A DNA stretch of 64,000 nucleotides from Bacteroidaceae bacterium. GTDB taxonomy: Bacteria; Bacteroidota; Bacteroidia; Bacteroidales; Bacteroidaceae. Position 1 is the stretch's first letter; the number at the start of each line of letters is the position of its first letter. Position numbers and translations under genes: made by a program. Positions 7,157 through 16,150 of the stretch are shown piece after piece. Under the pieces are notes generated by a model. The model had not been told where the DNA came from. It searched no databases and saw nothing but the letters and a program-made list of their open reading frames with translations. Location: contig JAFZYE010000051.1 of assembly GCA_017616445.1 (NCBI GenBank), positions 1 to 64,000 on the forward strand, in the 5' to 3' direction.

Positions 7157-8434
7157 GTGAATCTCACCATCGAGAATACAATTGATCGTGTAAGGCTCTT
7201 GCTCCGTAAGGATAAGGAGCCTTACTTACGATTGTATAACATCATGGGGTTCTATCCTCATGACCTGTCGCTCTATCGAGTGGCTTTGATGCACCGTTCT
7301 ACCACATCGACGAACCGGAAGATGAGGCACGTCAACAATGAGCGTCTTGAGTTTCTGGGTGATGCCATCCTGGGAGCTGTCGTAGCTGATATCGTTTACG
7401 ACCGCTACAGGAAAGAGCAGGAGGGATTCCTCACCACCCTGCGCAGTAAGATAGTGAAGCGCGAGACCCTCAATGACTTGGCGGTAAAAATCGGACTCGA
7501 CAAACTTGTCATACACTCTGAACGTATGGTTGCTGCTCATAATAATTATATGAATGGAAATGCGTTCGAAGCATTTATGGGTGCTATCTATTTGGATAGG
7601 GGGTATGACTACTGTATGTTTTTCATGAAGGAACGTATCCTTCAGAATTTTATTGATATCGACAGGATGTCAACCAAAGAGGAGAACTACAAGAGTAAGA
7701 TTATCGAATGGTGTCAGCATTATCAGTGTCTGTTCGACTTTGTCGTTACAGACGAGAAGATGGAAGCGGGCAACGCTCCGAAATTCTTCGCTGAGGTGCG
7801 AATCGAAGGTGTGGTTTGCGGAAAAGGCGCAGGCTATTCTAAGAAAGAAAGCCATCAGTCCGCATCGCTACAAGCATACAGGAAAGTGCAGAGCGATGTG
7901 AAGTTTGTGAATGGTCTTATTGACAAGCGCAACCAACGAGTGAACGCAAAGAATGAGGTAAAGCCTCAGGAGCAACAACAGAGACCAGTGAAGGAACCTC
8001 AGCCAGTAAAGGAGTCTAAACCAGCGAAAGAATCTCAGCCAGTAAAGGAGCCTAAACCAGCAAAAGAACCTCAGCCCAAACAACCTTCACAGCAGCAACC
8101 TCAACAGTCTCCGCAGCCTGAAGTGAAAGCAGAGGCGAAAAAACCGAAGCGTAAGGTGAAGGAAGCGAGCGATGTGAAGGAGAAGCCTGTAAATGAACCA
8201 AAACCCGCTAAGGAGCCCAAACAGGCAAAGGAAGCGAAGGCTGCAAAGGAACCTCAGCCAGTAAAGGAGGATAAGCCTGCTAAGGAGGGCAAACCTGCTA
8301 AGGAAAGCAAGTCCGTGAAAAAAGCTCAAGCGGTAGTCGAGGAAGCAGTACCTGTCGCAGAGGAGGCTGCACCACGTAAGCCTCGAAGACGCTCCAGCGC
8401 TGCTAAGAAACCCAAAGTGATACCAGAAGAATAA
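7157..8434 (+). CDS. rnc: Ribonuclease III with long Lys/Pro/Glu-rich tail
   Basis: The RNase III signature NERLEFLGD is at residues 61-69, with the second acidic cluster in GNAFEAFMGAIYLD. A double-stranded RNA-binding domain follows at about 180-250 (GKGAGYSKKESHQSASLQA). The GTG at 7157 is taken as start because the preceding IDRVRLLLRKDKEPY region is usual in Bacteroidota homologues and no earlier start exists. The protein is 425 residues. The last 170 or so are low-complexity repeats of KPAKE/PQPVKE words ending in a basic stretch, which typical RNase III (about 225-250 residues) lacks. The enzyme cleaves double-stranded rRNA and mRNA precursors. The tail may bind RNA or ribosomes, but that is inference. 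Confidence 0.93.
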   Translation: MNLTIENTIDRVRLLLRKDKEPYLRLYNIMGFYPHDLSLYRVALMHRSTTSTNRKMRHVNNERLEFLGDAILGAVVADIVYDRYRKEQEGFLTTLRSKIVKRETLNDLAVKIGLDKLVIHSERMVAAHNNYMNGNAFEAFMGAIYLDRGYDYCMFFMKERILQNFIDIDRMSTKEENYKSKIIEWCQHYQCLFDFVVTDEKMEAGNAPKFFAEVRIEGVVCGKGAGYSKKESHQSASLQAYRKVQSDVKFVNGLIDKRNQRVNAKNEVKPQEQQQRPVKEPQPVKESKPAKESQPVKEPKPAKEPQPKQPSQQQPQQSPQPEVKAEAKKPKRKVKEASDVKEKPVNEPKPAKEPKQAKEAKAAKEPQPVKEDKPAKEGKPAKESKSVKKAQAVVEEAVPVAEEAAPRKPRRRSSAAKKPKVIPEE

Positions 8435-8451
8435 CGAGTACAATCAACACA

Positions 8452-9972
8452 ATGAACCTAACTCCAATCATTAATAAACTGTATTTTGCTCGTCGAGCAA
8501 AGGCAATAGCTAATTATGTGGGTCATGCGGAGGAACTGCAGATGCAGGTCTTACGCTATTTGCTGCATTCTGCAGCGAAGACAGAATGGGGTGTCGAGCA
8601 TGGGTATTCCGATATAAACACGTATGAAGACTATGCTTCCCACGTAGGTATCAACACCTACGAAGAGTTGAAAGGTTATATTCAGCGAATGCGAGAAGGG
8701 CAAAGGAATGTATTGTGGAAAGGTCGGGTCAATTGGTTCGCCAAGTCTTCAGGAACGACAAACGATAAGAGTAAGTTCATTCCTGTAAGTAAGGAAGGAC
8801 TGAAGAATGTACACTATCTGGGTGGTACCGATTGCGTGGCCAGCTATCTGAAAATCAATCCGAAGAGCCGGTTGTTCGCAGGTAAGAGCCTGATTCTTGG
8901 AGGTAGCCATTCGCCAAACCTCAATACGCCAAACAGTTTGGTTGGTGACCTCAGTGCCATCTTGATTGAGAACGTACCGTCGTTGGTTAACCTCACACGC
9001 ATTCCTCCCAAAGAGATAGCGTTACTGAGCGATTTCGAAGAGAAGCGCGATAAGATTGCCCATTATGCGAAGAATCGGAACGTGACCAACATCAGTGGAG
9101 TTCCTTCGTGGATGCTCTCCGTCCTGAAACGCATGATGGAAATCATGAACACAGACCGCCTTGATGAGATATGGCCAAACCTCGAAGTGTTCTTTCATGG
9201 AGGTGTGGCATTTACCCCTTATCGTGAACAATATAAGAACATCATCACCTTGTCGGGCATGCACTATATGGAGACGTATAATGCCAGCGAGGGTTTCTTC
9301 GGTATTCAGACCGACCTCAACGATCCTGCCATGCAGTTGATGATTGACTACGGTGTGTTCTACGAATTCATTCCGATGAGCGAGTTCGGACAGGAGAATC
9401 CTACGGTTTTGCCGTTGTGGAAAGTAGAACCAGATGTGAACTATGCGATGGTCATCAGTACCTCTTGCGGCTTGTGGCGCTACCTCATTGGCGATACGGT
9501 GAAGTTCACGCAGACCGACCCTTATAAGTTTATCATCACAGGACGTACCAAGCATTTCATCAACGCCTTTGGTGAGGAACTGATTGTTGACAATGCTGAA
9601 AAAGGTCTGGAACAGGCTTGTATCGCTACCGGTGCATTGGTGAAGGACTATACGGCAGCACCCATCTTTATGAATGTCGATGCCAAGTGCCGTCATCAGT
9701 GGTTGATAGAGTTCGCGAAACGTCCGTCCAACATCGATGAGTTTGCCACGATTCTCGACCGTTCGCTTCAGGCCATCAACTCTGACTACGAGGCCAAGCG
9801 TTTTAAGAACATCACCTTGCAGCCTTTGGAAATCGTTATTGCCAAGGACGGATTGTTCGACGAATGGTTGAAAAGCAAAGGTAAGTTGGGTGGTCAGCAC
9901 AAGATTCCACGACTCAGCAACAGCCGCGAGTATATCGAGGAGCTGATGCAGATGAACGCTTCTGATAGTTAA
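8452..9972 (+). CDS. GH3 auxin-responsive-promoter family protein (acyl-adenylating enzyme)
   Basis: This 506-residue protein matches the bacterial GH3 family, named after the plant GH3 acyl-acid amido synthetases. The adenylate-forming motifs are visible: FAKSSGTTNDKSKFIPV (ATP phosphate-binding loop), YNASEGFFG, and YLIGDTVKFT followed by ITGRTKHFINAFGEEL. The plant enzymes join amino acids to acyl acids through an acyl-AMP. The bacterial substrate is not known to me. It starts 17 bp after rnc and so is probably co-transcribed with the fatty acid genes, which is compatible with an acyl substrate. Confidence 0.9.
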   Translation: MNLTPIINKLYFARRAKAIANYVGHAEELQMQVLRYLLHSAAKTEWGVEHGYSDINTYEDYASHVGINTYEELKGYIQRMREGQRNVLWKGRVNWFAKSSGTTNDKSKFIPVSKEGLKNVHYLGGTDCVASYLKINPKSRLFAGKSLILGGSHSPNLNTPNSLVGDLSAILIENVPSLVNLTRIPPKEIALLSDFEEKRDKIAHYAKNRNVTNISGVPSWMLSVLKRMMEIMNTDRLDEIWPNLEVFFHGGVAFTPYREQYKNIITLSGMHYMETYNASEGFFGIQTDLNDPAMQLMIDYGVFYEFIPMSEFGQENPTVLPLWKVEPDVNYAMVISTSCGLWRYLIGDTVKFTQTDPYKFIITGRTKHFINAFGEELIVDNAEKGLEQACIATGALVKDYTAAPIFMNVDAKCRHQWLIEFAKRPSNIDEFATILDRSLQAINSDYEAKRFKNITLQPLEIVIAKDGLFDEWLKSKGKLGGQHKIPRLSNSREYIEELMQMNASDS

Positions 9973-10033
9973 AGTTTAAAGTTGATAGTTTATAGTTTAA
10001 AGTCAGTTGAGAGTTTAAAGTCTAAGGTCTAAT
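9969..10033. repeat. TTTAAAGT / TTTATAGT repeats between two genes
   Basis: The whole gap between the GH3-family gene and the lipoprotein gene is made of AGTTTAAAGT, TGATAGTTTA and AAAGTCTAAGG words. No promoter box is seen here. Confidence 0.65.
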
Positions 10034-10038
10034 CAAGC

Positions 10039-12078
10039 ATGGGAGATAAAAAGGAAATAAGAAAACGAAACGTCAGGAGGGGTCTCTGCTTCTCCTTGCT
10101 CTGTTTCTTGATTGTCTCTTGTGCCAATTTGGGAACCCCCGATGGTGGTCCTTACGATGAAACGCCACCACAGATTGTCCGTACATCTCCCGAGTTTGGA
10201 GCTACAGGAGCTCATGCCCGTAAGGTTGTCCTCGAGTTCGACGAGAATATCAAAGTAGAGAATGCTGCCGAGAAGGTGATTGTATCTCCTCCTCAGATGG
10301 AGCAACCCGAAATCAGTGCCTCAGGCAAGCGTATCACCATTGAACTGATGGATTCGTTGCGCGAAGGAGTCACCTATACAATCGACTTTGCTGATGCCAT
10401 CGAAGACAATAACGAAGGCAACCCGATGGGTGACTATGCCTTTACCTTCTCAACTGGAGAGTCAATCGACACGATGCAAGTATCGGGTTATGTGTTGGAT
10501 GCACAGAACCTGGAACCCATCAAAGGCATCTCAGTAGGCTTGTATGCTCTCGACGATTCGCTCACACAACTCCCTGATTCAGTGTTCAAGACGAAGCCGT
10601 TCGAACGTATTTCCCGTACCGATAGTCGAGGCCATTTCATCGTGAAAGGTCTCAAGCGAGGACGCTATCAGGCGTATGCCCTAAAGGATCAGGATCAGAC
10701 CTATTCGTTCACTCAGAAGGCAGAGATGCTGGCATACAACAATCAGGTATTCACGCCAAGCTGTAAACCAGACCTTCGTCCCGATACCGTGTGGCACGAT
10801 AGTCTGCACTACGACTCTATCATCATGCGCGGTTATACCCACTTCTATCCTGATGATATCGTGTTGTTAGCGTTCAACGAAAAACTGACCGACCGCTATC
10901 TCCTGAAGACAGAGCGTCCCAATCTGCGTGAGTTCTCGTTGTTCTTTACCAGCGGTTCCGATACCTTGCCAGTCATACAGGGGTTGAACTTCAATGCCGA
11001 CAACGCTTTCGTCATTGAGAGCAACCAAGAGAACGACACCATCAAGTATTGGATACGTGATTCCCTTATCTACAACCTCGACACGTTGGAAATCACCTTG
11101 ACCTATATGGCAACGGACACGTTGGGGCAGCTGAACGAACAATGTGACACGCTCTCGCTTGTATCGGTGGTGTCGAAAGCAAAGACCGACAAGCAACAGC
11201 AGGAGGCATACGAGAAATGGGCGAAGGAATACAAGAGCGAACAGAAGAAAGAGCGCAAACGCGCAAAACTCGAAGGTACGTTGGAGGGCGACGAGCAAGA
11301 TAAGAAGAAGTCCAAGAAGAAGGACGATGAGGAAGATACTGAGATTCCACCGATGCCAGAGGAATTCCTCGACTTCAAAATGTCAAATGCTTCGCTCGAC
11401 CCCGACAAGAATTTCGATTTCACCTTCACCGACCCTATCGATACCGTCTATCAAGATGCAATCCGTTTCTACGAAAAGGTCGATACGGTGCTACAGCCAT
11501 GTGAGTTCGTGTTCCGTCAATTGCCTACTCCTCATAACGCCTATCGCCTTTATGCCGAGTGGACTCCTGGTCATGAATATGTGGTTGAGATCGACACTGG
11601 TGCGTTTGTGAGCATCTATGGGAAACGCAATGAGAGCATATCGAGAAATATACGAGTAAAGAAACTCGATGACTATGGTGCCCTGTTCATCAACCTGAGA
11701 GGAGTAGATTCATGTGCTGTCATACAGTTGCTGAGCAATGACAAGGTGGTGAAGACTGTGAAGGCTGAAGGCAATAAGGCCGAGTTCTACTACGTCAATC
11801 CAGGCACATACTATCTGCGCATGTTTGTCGACCGCAACGGGAATGGTGTATGGGACACAGGAGCCTACGACGAACAGCTGCAACCCGAGGATGTCTATTA
11901 CTATCCACGTTCGCTCGAGTTGCGTGCCATGTGGGATATGAGTCAGGACTGGAACCCAACGGCCACTCCGCGATTCCGTCAGAAGCCTCTTGCGATTACC
12001 AAGCAGAAACCAGATAAGGAGAAGCAGGCGAAGAACCGCAATGCAGAGCGCGAGAAGAACAAGAAGAATAACAAATAA
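10039..12078 (+). CDS. Ig-like domain lipoprotein, Bacteroidota conserved
   Basis: This 679-residue protein has a positively charged N-terminus, a hydrophobic stretch and a lipobox ending at Cys28 (LIVSC), so it is probably lipid-anchored. The first domain is a bacterial Ig-like fold (Big_5 type) with the words PPQIVRTSPEFGATG and FDENIKV. A carboxypeptidase-regulatory-like segment with VSGYVLDAQN follows. Residues around 375-440 are very rich in Lys, Glu and Asp and probably form a coiled coil or linker. Near the C-terminus, YYLRMFVDRNGNGVWDTG is a typical ending of this family. The function is unknown. It lies between the GH3-family gene and the DUF3108 gene, close enough to be one operon. 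Confidence 0.85.
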   Translation: MGDKKEIRKRNVRRGLCFSLLCFLIVSCANLGTPDGGPYDETPPQIVRTSPEFGATGAHARKVVLEFDENIKVENAAEKVIVSPPQMEQPEISASGKRITIELMDSLREGVTYTIDFADAIEDNNEGNPMGDYAFTFSTGESIDTMQVSGYVLDAQNLEPIKGISVGLYALDDSLTQLPDSVFKTKPFERISRTDSRGHFIVKGLKRGRYQAYALKDQDQTYSFTQKAEMLAYNNQVFTPSCKPDLRPDTVWHDSLHYDSIIMRGYTHFYPDDIVLLAFNEKLTDRYLLKTERPNLREFSLFFTSGSDTLPVIQGLNFNADNAFVIESNQENDTIKYWIRDSLIYNLDTLEITLTYMATDTLGQLNEQCDTLSLVSVVSKAKTDKQQQEAYEKWAKEYKSEQKKERKRAKLEGTLEGDEQDKKKSKKKDDEEDTEIPPMPEEFLDFKMSNASLDPDKNFDFTFTDPIDTVYQDAIRFYEKVDTVLQPCEFVFRQLPTPHNAYRLYAEWTPGHEYVVEIDTGAFVSIYGKRNESISRNIRVKKLDDYGALFINLRGVDSCAVIQLLSNDKVVKTVKAEGNKAEFYYVNPGTYYLRMFVDRNGNGVWDTGAYDEQLQPEDVYYYPRSLELRAMWDMSQDWNPTATPRFRQKPLAITKQKPDKEKQAKNRNAEREKNKKNNK

Positions 12079-12095
12079 CCAATAACATACAAAAG

Positions 12096-12923
12096 ATGAA
12101 ATACAGAAGCATATACTATCCGCTTTTTGCCATCGTTGTCTTCATGCAGGCAATCTCGATGACAGCACAGTGTAAGTATCCCAATACAGCATTCAGTCCT
12201 GGAGAGTCGTTGAACTACGACCTCTACTTCAACTGGAAATTTATCTGGGTGAAGGTCGGCTCAACACATTTCACCGTGAAGTCATCCTCTTATCAGGGGA
12301 AGCAAGCCTTGCGCACTGATATCCTGTTCAAGAGCAACAAGAAGTGTGAATCGATATTCCCTATGCGCGACACCCTGATCAGTTATACCACCCCCGAACT
12401 CGAACCCCTTTATTTCCGCAAGGGAGCTTTTGAGGGCAAACGCTACACGGTCGATGAGGTGTGGTATTCCTACGAAGGAGGGAAGACGCTCATGAAGCAG
12501 CGATTCCGTAGTCATGAGGGTGTATGGACCGATACTCAATCTTCCAGCGACGATTGTGTGAACGACATGCTTAATATCTTGCTGTTGTCACGTTCAAAGG
12601 ATTACACCAACATGAAGAAGGGCCAGCGAATCAATTACAAGATGGTGACGGGTAAGCGGCTCAGCAATCAGGTGCTGATTTACAAGGGAAAAGAAAATTT
12701 CAAGGCGAACGACAAGCAGACCTATCGTTGTCTGGTATTCTCACTCTTGGACGACAAGGAAACGAAGAAAGAGAAGGAACTTCTACGTTTCTACATCACC
12801 GATGACAAGAACCATCTGCCTGTCCGTATCGACTTCAATCTCAAGTTCGGATCTGCAAAGGCTTACTTCCTGAACGGAACAGGTATGCGCAATCCAATGG
12901 ATGCCATCGTGAAGAAGAAATAA
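12096..12923 (+). CDS. DUF3108 periplasmic protein
   Basis: This 275-residue protein has a signal peptide ending near TAQC and resembles DUF3108. It shows the opening FSPGESLNYDLYFNWKFIWVKVG and the beta-rich pattern ending in LPVRIDFNLKFGSAKAYF. DUF3108 members are periplasmic or secreted proteins of unknown function. It starts 17 bp after the Ig-like lipoprotein gene, so the two are probably co-expressed and may act together at the envelope. Confidence 0.8.
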   Translation: MKYRSIYYPLFAIVVFMQAISMTAQCKYPNTAFSPGESLNYDLYFNWKFIWVKVGSTHFTVKSSSYQGKQALRTDILFKSNKKCESIFPMRDTLISYTTPELEPLYFRKGAFEGKRYTVDEVWYSYEGGKTLMKQRFRSHEGVWTDTQSSSDDCVNDMLNILLLSRSKDYTNMKKGQRINYKMVTGKRLSNQVLIYKGKENFKANDKQTYRCLVFSLLDDKETKKEKELLRFYITDDKNHLPVRIDFNLKFGSAKAYFLNGTGMRNPMDAIVKKK

Positions 12924-12927
12924 AGAA

Positions 12928-13098
12928 GGTTTCAAGTTTCAGGTTTCAAGTTCAAGGTTCAAAGTTTAAAGCCAGTTGATAGTTGATAGTTGAATATTTA
13001 GACATCAGCAAACAATCGTCTGTAACTCCTGAACTCCTGCCACTCCTGTCACTCCTGACAATAAACTATACACTTTAAACTATAAACTATACACTTTA
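12928..13098. repeat. Dense A/T-rich repeats before rnhB
   Basis: There are two blocks: TTTCAAGTTTCAGG/TTCAAGGTTCAAAG words at 12930-12990, and AAACTATACACTTTAAACT words at 13064-13098. They are partly complementary (TTTAAAG against CTTTAAA), so the transcript could fold into a long weak hairpin. Between them is a small ACTCCTG repeat (13025-13058). No promoter box is visible. Confidence 0.65.
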
Positions 13099-13100
13099 TA

Positions 13101-13703
13101 TTGTTATCTTCTTATTATTATAAAGACCTTATTGAGGCAGGTTGCGACGAAGCAGGTCGTGGTTGTCTGGCAGGAAGTGTGTATGCGGCAGCAGTCATCC
13201 TCCCTAAGGACTACCATAACGAGTTGTTGAACGATTCAAAACAACTCACAGCCCATCAGCGTTATCAGTTGCGTGCGATGATTGAGCGTGATGCGATTGC
13301 TTGGGCGGTAGGGATTGCAACAGCTCAGGAGATTGACCAGATGAACATCCTTCGTGCTAGCATCACAGCGATGCATCGGGCCATCGACCAGCTGTCGGTT
13401 CGTCCAGAGGCGTTGATTATCGATGGCAACCGCTTTTATCCCTATCACGACTTGCCCCATACGACTATTGTGAAAGGTGACGGAAAATACCTCTCGATTG
13501 CTGCTGCATCTATCCTTGCTAAGACCTATCGTGATGATTATATGCGTGAGCTACACGAGCAATACCCTTACTACGGATGGGACCACAACGCTGGCTATCC
13601 TACCAAAGAACACCGTCAGGGTATAGCCGAGCACGGTCTGTCTCCCTATCATCGCTTGACTTTCAATCAGCTGGGCGACGGCCAACTCTCCTTCGATTTC
13701 TAA
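13101..13703 (+). CDS. rnhB: Ribonuclease HII
   Basis: At 200 residues this is the normal RNase HII length. The catalytic motif GCDEAGRG (Asp16, Glu17) is followed by the third and fourth acidic residues in LIIDGNRF and HRDDY-type positions (KTYRDDYM), and by the GYPTKEH helix. It removes RNA from RNA-DNA hybrids, including single ribonucleotides. The TTG at 13101 is chosen because homologues start 10-14 residues before the DEAGRG motif and no ATG is available. The motif reads CLAGS where most relatives have CLAGP, a small but visible change next to the active site. Confidence 0.93.
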   Translation: MLSSYYYKDLIEAGCDEAGRGCLAGSVYAAAVILPKDYHNELLNDSKQLTAHQRYQLRAMIERDAIAWAVGIATAQEIDQMNILRASITAMHRAIDQLSVRPEALIIDGNRFYPYHDLPHTTIVKGDGKYLSIAAASILAKTYRDDYMRELHEQYPYYGWDHNAGYPTKEHRQGIAEHGLSPYHRLTFNQLGDGQLSFDF

Positions 13704-13790
13704 GTTCTATATACGTCCTTAATTCTTAACTCATAACTCTTAATTCTTAACTTTATAAGTTTTTCAATTTTCATTAGATAGGACTTTTCC
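13704..13790. repeat. CTTAATTCTTAACT repeats after rnhB
   Basis: Repeated TTAATTCTTAACTC words at about 13719-13757 belong to the same class of A/T-rich junction repeats. Nothing else is seen here before the promoter at 13813. Confidence 0.5.
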
Positions 13791-13812
13791 CCGTTTCTTT
13801 AGGAACTTTTCT

Positions 13813-13843
13813 TTTGCCACATAAAAAAAGTGCAGTACCTTTG
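13813..13843 (+). promoter_or_regulatory. Promoter of the Asn/Thr-rich secreted protein gene
   Basis: The -33 TTTG (13813-13816), a 19-bp spacer and the -7 TACCTTTG (13836-13843) match the Bacteroidota consensus well. The leader to the ATG at 13938 is about 90 nt and A-rich. Confidence 0.8.
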
Positions 13844-13937
13844 CAGCGTCAAACAAAAGAAATAAGAAACAAACAGGTTCAAAGGTCACAACGACCGGCG
13901 ACCTTAACCATAAAAAATAAAGAAAGGAGAAACGATT

Positions 13938-15113
13938 ATGAAGACTTTAAAGACAACCATCGCAGCAATGATGATCATGTTGACTTCATTAGCAGCAAGC
14001 GCACAGCCAATGAGTGTTTACGCAATGCGCAACAATGCACGTTTCCTTACTGACCGCATGGCATATACTTTAGGACTCAGTGCAGCTCTCATTGACGATT
14101 TGTATTACATCAACTACGATTATATCTGTGGTGTAAACGACTATCTCGACGCAGTAGCCCTTGGTTACCGTTACGATGACTATATGGAAATCGTCTACGC
14201 ACGTGACTATGCACTCCGTCGTCTTCTCACAGAGCGCCAGTGGGCTCTTCTGATGACATACGATTACTTCTATCGTCCAATCGCATTCAACAACCATCGT
14301 TGGAGCTTCAGCATCTATCTGCACGATCGTCGCATGGATCACTTCTTCTATGCTCCTCCACGTCGATTCGATGACTACCGCGGTGGTACCATATTCGGTG
14401 GAATGCGTAGGGTAGATGTACCAGGTATGCGTCCAGGTCAGCCAGGTGGTCCAATGCCAGATGGTCCAATGCCAAACGGAGCACGTCCAGGCGATGTACG
14501 TCCAGGTAATGTGGTAGGTCCTAACAACCGTCCAGGTGACTTGCGGGGAGAGGTCATCCGTCAGGGAGCCAATCCAGCAGGCAACAACCAACCATATCAC
14601 TTCGAGAGTGTAACTCCGAACAATCGTGGTACAGTGACTAATGGTCCTACAACCGTAAACCGTAATGGCGTAACGACTGTCATCAGCCAACCAAACAATG
14701 CAACTAACATTTCTCGTTCAGGTGTGACAAATGTCAATCGTAACACAACTACCAACGTCATCAGTCAGCCAAACGTCAACGTTAATAACAGTCGTACATC
14801 TGCTGTCACTACGATCAACCGCTCAAATACGAATACGGCCACTCGTAATTCAGCAACTCCTGTAAATCGTTCTACGAACACTACTGTAACCAGCTTCCCA
14901 GGTTCTGCTAACCGCACGGCAACTCCAGCTACTCGTTCATCTGCAACGACCAACGTGAGCCGTCCTTCAGCACCGACTAACGTGAGCCGTCCATCTGCAC
15001 CGACCAACGTGAGCCGTCCATCTGCACCGACTAACGTGAGCCGTCCTTCAGCAGGAGCATCTTCCAACCGTACGGCAGGTAGTGTACAAAGGGTAACACC
15101 TGGACGTAGATAG
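13938..15113 (+). CDS. Secreted protein with Asn/Thr/Ser-rich repetitive C-terminus, unknown function
   Basis: I do not recognise this family. The 391-residue protein has a signal peptide (about residues 1-22, ending SAQ) and an N-terminal globular part of about 120 residues rich in Tyr and Asp (DYICGVNDYLDAVALGYRYDDY). A Gly/Pro/Arg-rich linker follows (MRPGQPGGPMPDGPMPNG), then a long stretch rich in Asn, Thr, Ser and Arg. It ends in four copies of a 9-residue NVSRPSAPT unit encoded by 27-bp repeats. It has its own strong promoter and a strong terminator, so it is a single-gene unit. An exported structural or surface role is plausible but unproven. Confidence 0.75.
   Translation: MKTLKTTIAAMMIMLTSLAASAQPMSVYAMRNNARFLTDRMAYTLGLSAALIDDLYYINYDYICGVNDYLDAVALGYRYDDYMEIVYARDYALRRLLTERQWALLMTYDYFYRPIAFNNHRWSFSIYLHDRRMDHFFYAPPRRFDDYRGGTIFGGMRRVDVPGMRPGQPGGPMPDGPMPNGARPGDVRPGNVVGPNNRPGDLRGEVIRQGANPAGNNQPYHFESVTPNNRGTVTNGPTTVNRNGVTTVISQPNNATNISRSGVTNVNRNTTTNVISQPNVNVNNSRTSAVTTINRSNTNTATRNSATPVNRSTNTTVTSFPGSANRTATPATRSSATTNVSRPSAPTNVSRPSAPTNVSRPSAPTNVSRPSAGASSNRTAGSVQRVTPGRR
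14952..15055 (+). repeat. 27-bp tandem coding repeat, four copies
   Basis: Units begin at 14952, 14979, 15006 and 15033 and encode NVSRPSAPT. The differences between copies are mostly silent (TCAGCA against TCTGCA). The unit length keeps the frame, so copy-number change would alter only protein length. Confidence 0.85.
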
Positions 15114-15140
15114 TTCAAGACGTAAGTTAATAAATAACAT

Positions 15141-15168
15141 AAAGGAGAGTCGTTCGGCTCTCCTTTTT
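15141..15168 (+). terminator. Intrinsic terminator
   Basis: AAGGAGAG and CTCTCCTT form an 8-bp stem around a short loop (TCGTTCGG), followed by a T run. It ends the transcript of the Asn/Thr-rich protein gene. Confidence 0.9.
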
Positions 15169-15187
15169 ATTCTTTTTTGTTCAATCA

Positions 15188-15219
15188 TTTGGCGGTTTGA
15201 CAGAAACGTCGTATCTTTG
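15188..15219 (+). promoter_or_regulatory. Promoter of the esterase gene
   Basis: The -33 TTTG (15188-15191), a 20-bp spacer and the -7 TATCTTTG (15212-15219) are a full match to the Bacteroidota housekeeping consensus. The leader to the ATG at 15244 is short. Confidence 0.85.
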
Positions 15220-15243
15220 CTAACTGAACAAAAGAGTAAGAAA

Positions 15244-16143
15244 ATGAAACGAATTTTATTTTTCATGATGGCTTTGGCCATCGTTGCCACTGCTGATGCG
15301 CAAAAGAAACGGGATGCAATCATGTTTGGTACGACGCTTGATGCCAAATCCGTGATGCAACAAGCTCGTCGTGTGGCCGGCAAAGCCGAGGTGAAAACCT
15401 TGCAGACTTGGGAAGATGGTCGTGACAAGAAGTGTGCCTACTTCTTTGAGGAACTGGGTGAGGAGATGCCTTTCCGCGTTTGTGTACCCAAGTCGTGGGA
15501 CGGAAAGAAGAAACTGCCGATGGCCATGTTTCTTCATGGTGGTTGGAACACAGAGAGTTCTTATCTTGACCAAAACGATAAGCTGATGGTGCGCCTGGCT
15601 GACGAGTATGGCATCCTGTTGGTTTCGCCACTTGGCGCTCATGGTGCCTACGGAAACCGCTTACGCTTGCCCGCAGGTTTCGGCAAGGATAAGGAAATAC
15701 AAGAGATGTTGGCTGATCGCAACTCTCCGGAACTGATGCGTGAGCAGGAACTCAGCGAAAAGGATGTCATCAACGTACTGGAAATCGTGCTGAAGAACTA
15801 TCCCGTTGACCGCAACCGCATGTTCCTCTTTGGCCACTCTATGGGCAGTGGTGGTACTTGGTATATCGGTGGCAAGTATGCTGACTACTGGCGTGCGCTG
15901 GCTCCGATGTCAGGTCCCTTCGTCACTCGCGAGGGCTATCCTTGGGAGCGCCTCAAGCAGATGCCCCTCTTCATGAGTGAAGGCCTGCGTGCAGGAGCAT
16001 CCCTCCAGGCGAGCCATAACTTGCGTGACTTCGCTAAAGAGTATGGTCTCAACTTGCAGTATAAGGAGGTGGACGGGGATCATGGACAAATGGTACCCAT
16101 GATTCTGCCAGATGTCTTCCAGTTCTTCAATAAGTTTCAGTAA
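15244..16143 (+). CDS. Secreted alpha/beta-hydrolase (esterase/peptidase-like)
   Basis: The 299-residue protein has a signal peptide ending ATADAQ. The hydrolase fold shows the oxyanion strand AMFLHGGW, the nucleophile elbow FLFGHSMGSGG and a late VDGDHGQM that supplies the catalytic histidine. It resembles the esterase/PHB-depolymerase-like prolyl oligopeptidase group that deacylates plant polysaccharides, but the substrate cannot be read from sequence. The ATG at 15244 is chosen because the upstream in-frame codon at 15217 lies inside the promoter and would precede the signal peptide. A GH2 glycosidase converges on it from the other side, so a polysaccharide role is plausible. Confidence 0.82.
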   Translation: MKRILFFMMALAIVATADAQKKRDAIMFGTTLDAKSVMQQARRVAGKAEVKTLQTWEDGRDKKCAYFFEELGEEMPFRVCVPKSWDGKKKLPMAMFLHGGWNTESSYLDQNDKLMVRLADEYGILLVSPLGAHGAYGNRLRLPAGFGKDKEIQEMLADRNSPELMREQELSEKDVINVLEIVLKNYPVDRNRMFLFGHSMGSGGTWYIGGKYADYWRALAPMSGPFVTREGYPWERLKQMPLFMSEGLRAGASLQASHNLRDFAKEYGLNLQYKEVDGDHGQMVPMILPDVFQFFNKFQ

Positions 16144-16150
16144 TGATAAA

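Noticed and set aside
9022..9900. 292-codon antisense frame in the GH3-family gene
   Set aside because: The sense frame has strong adenylating-enzyme motifs throughout; the antisense frame has none.
11093..11429. Several overlapping antisense and alternative frames in the Ig-like lipoprotein gene
   Set aside because: They mirror the Lys/Glu-rich segment of the sense protein and have no family resemblance.
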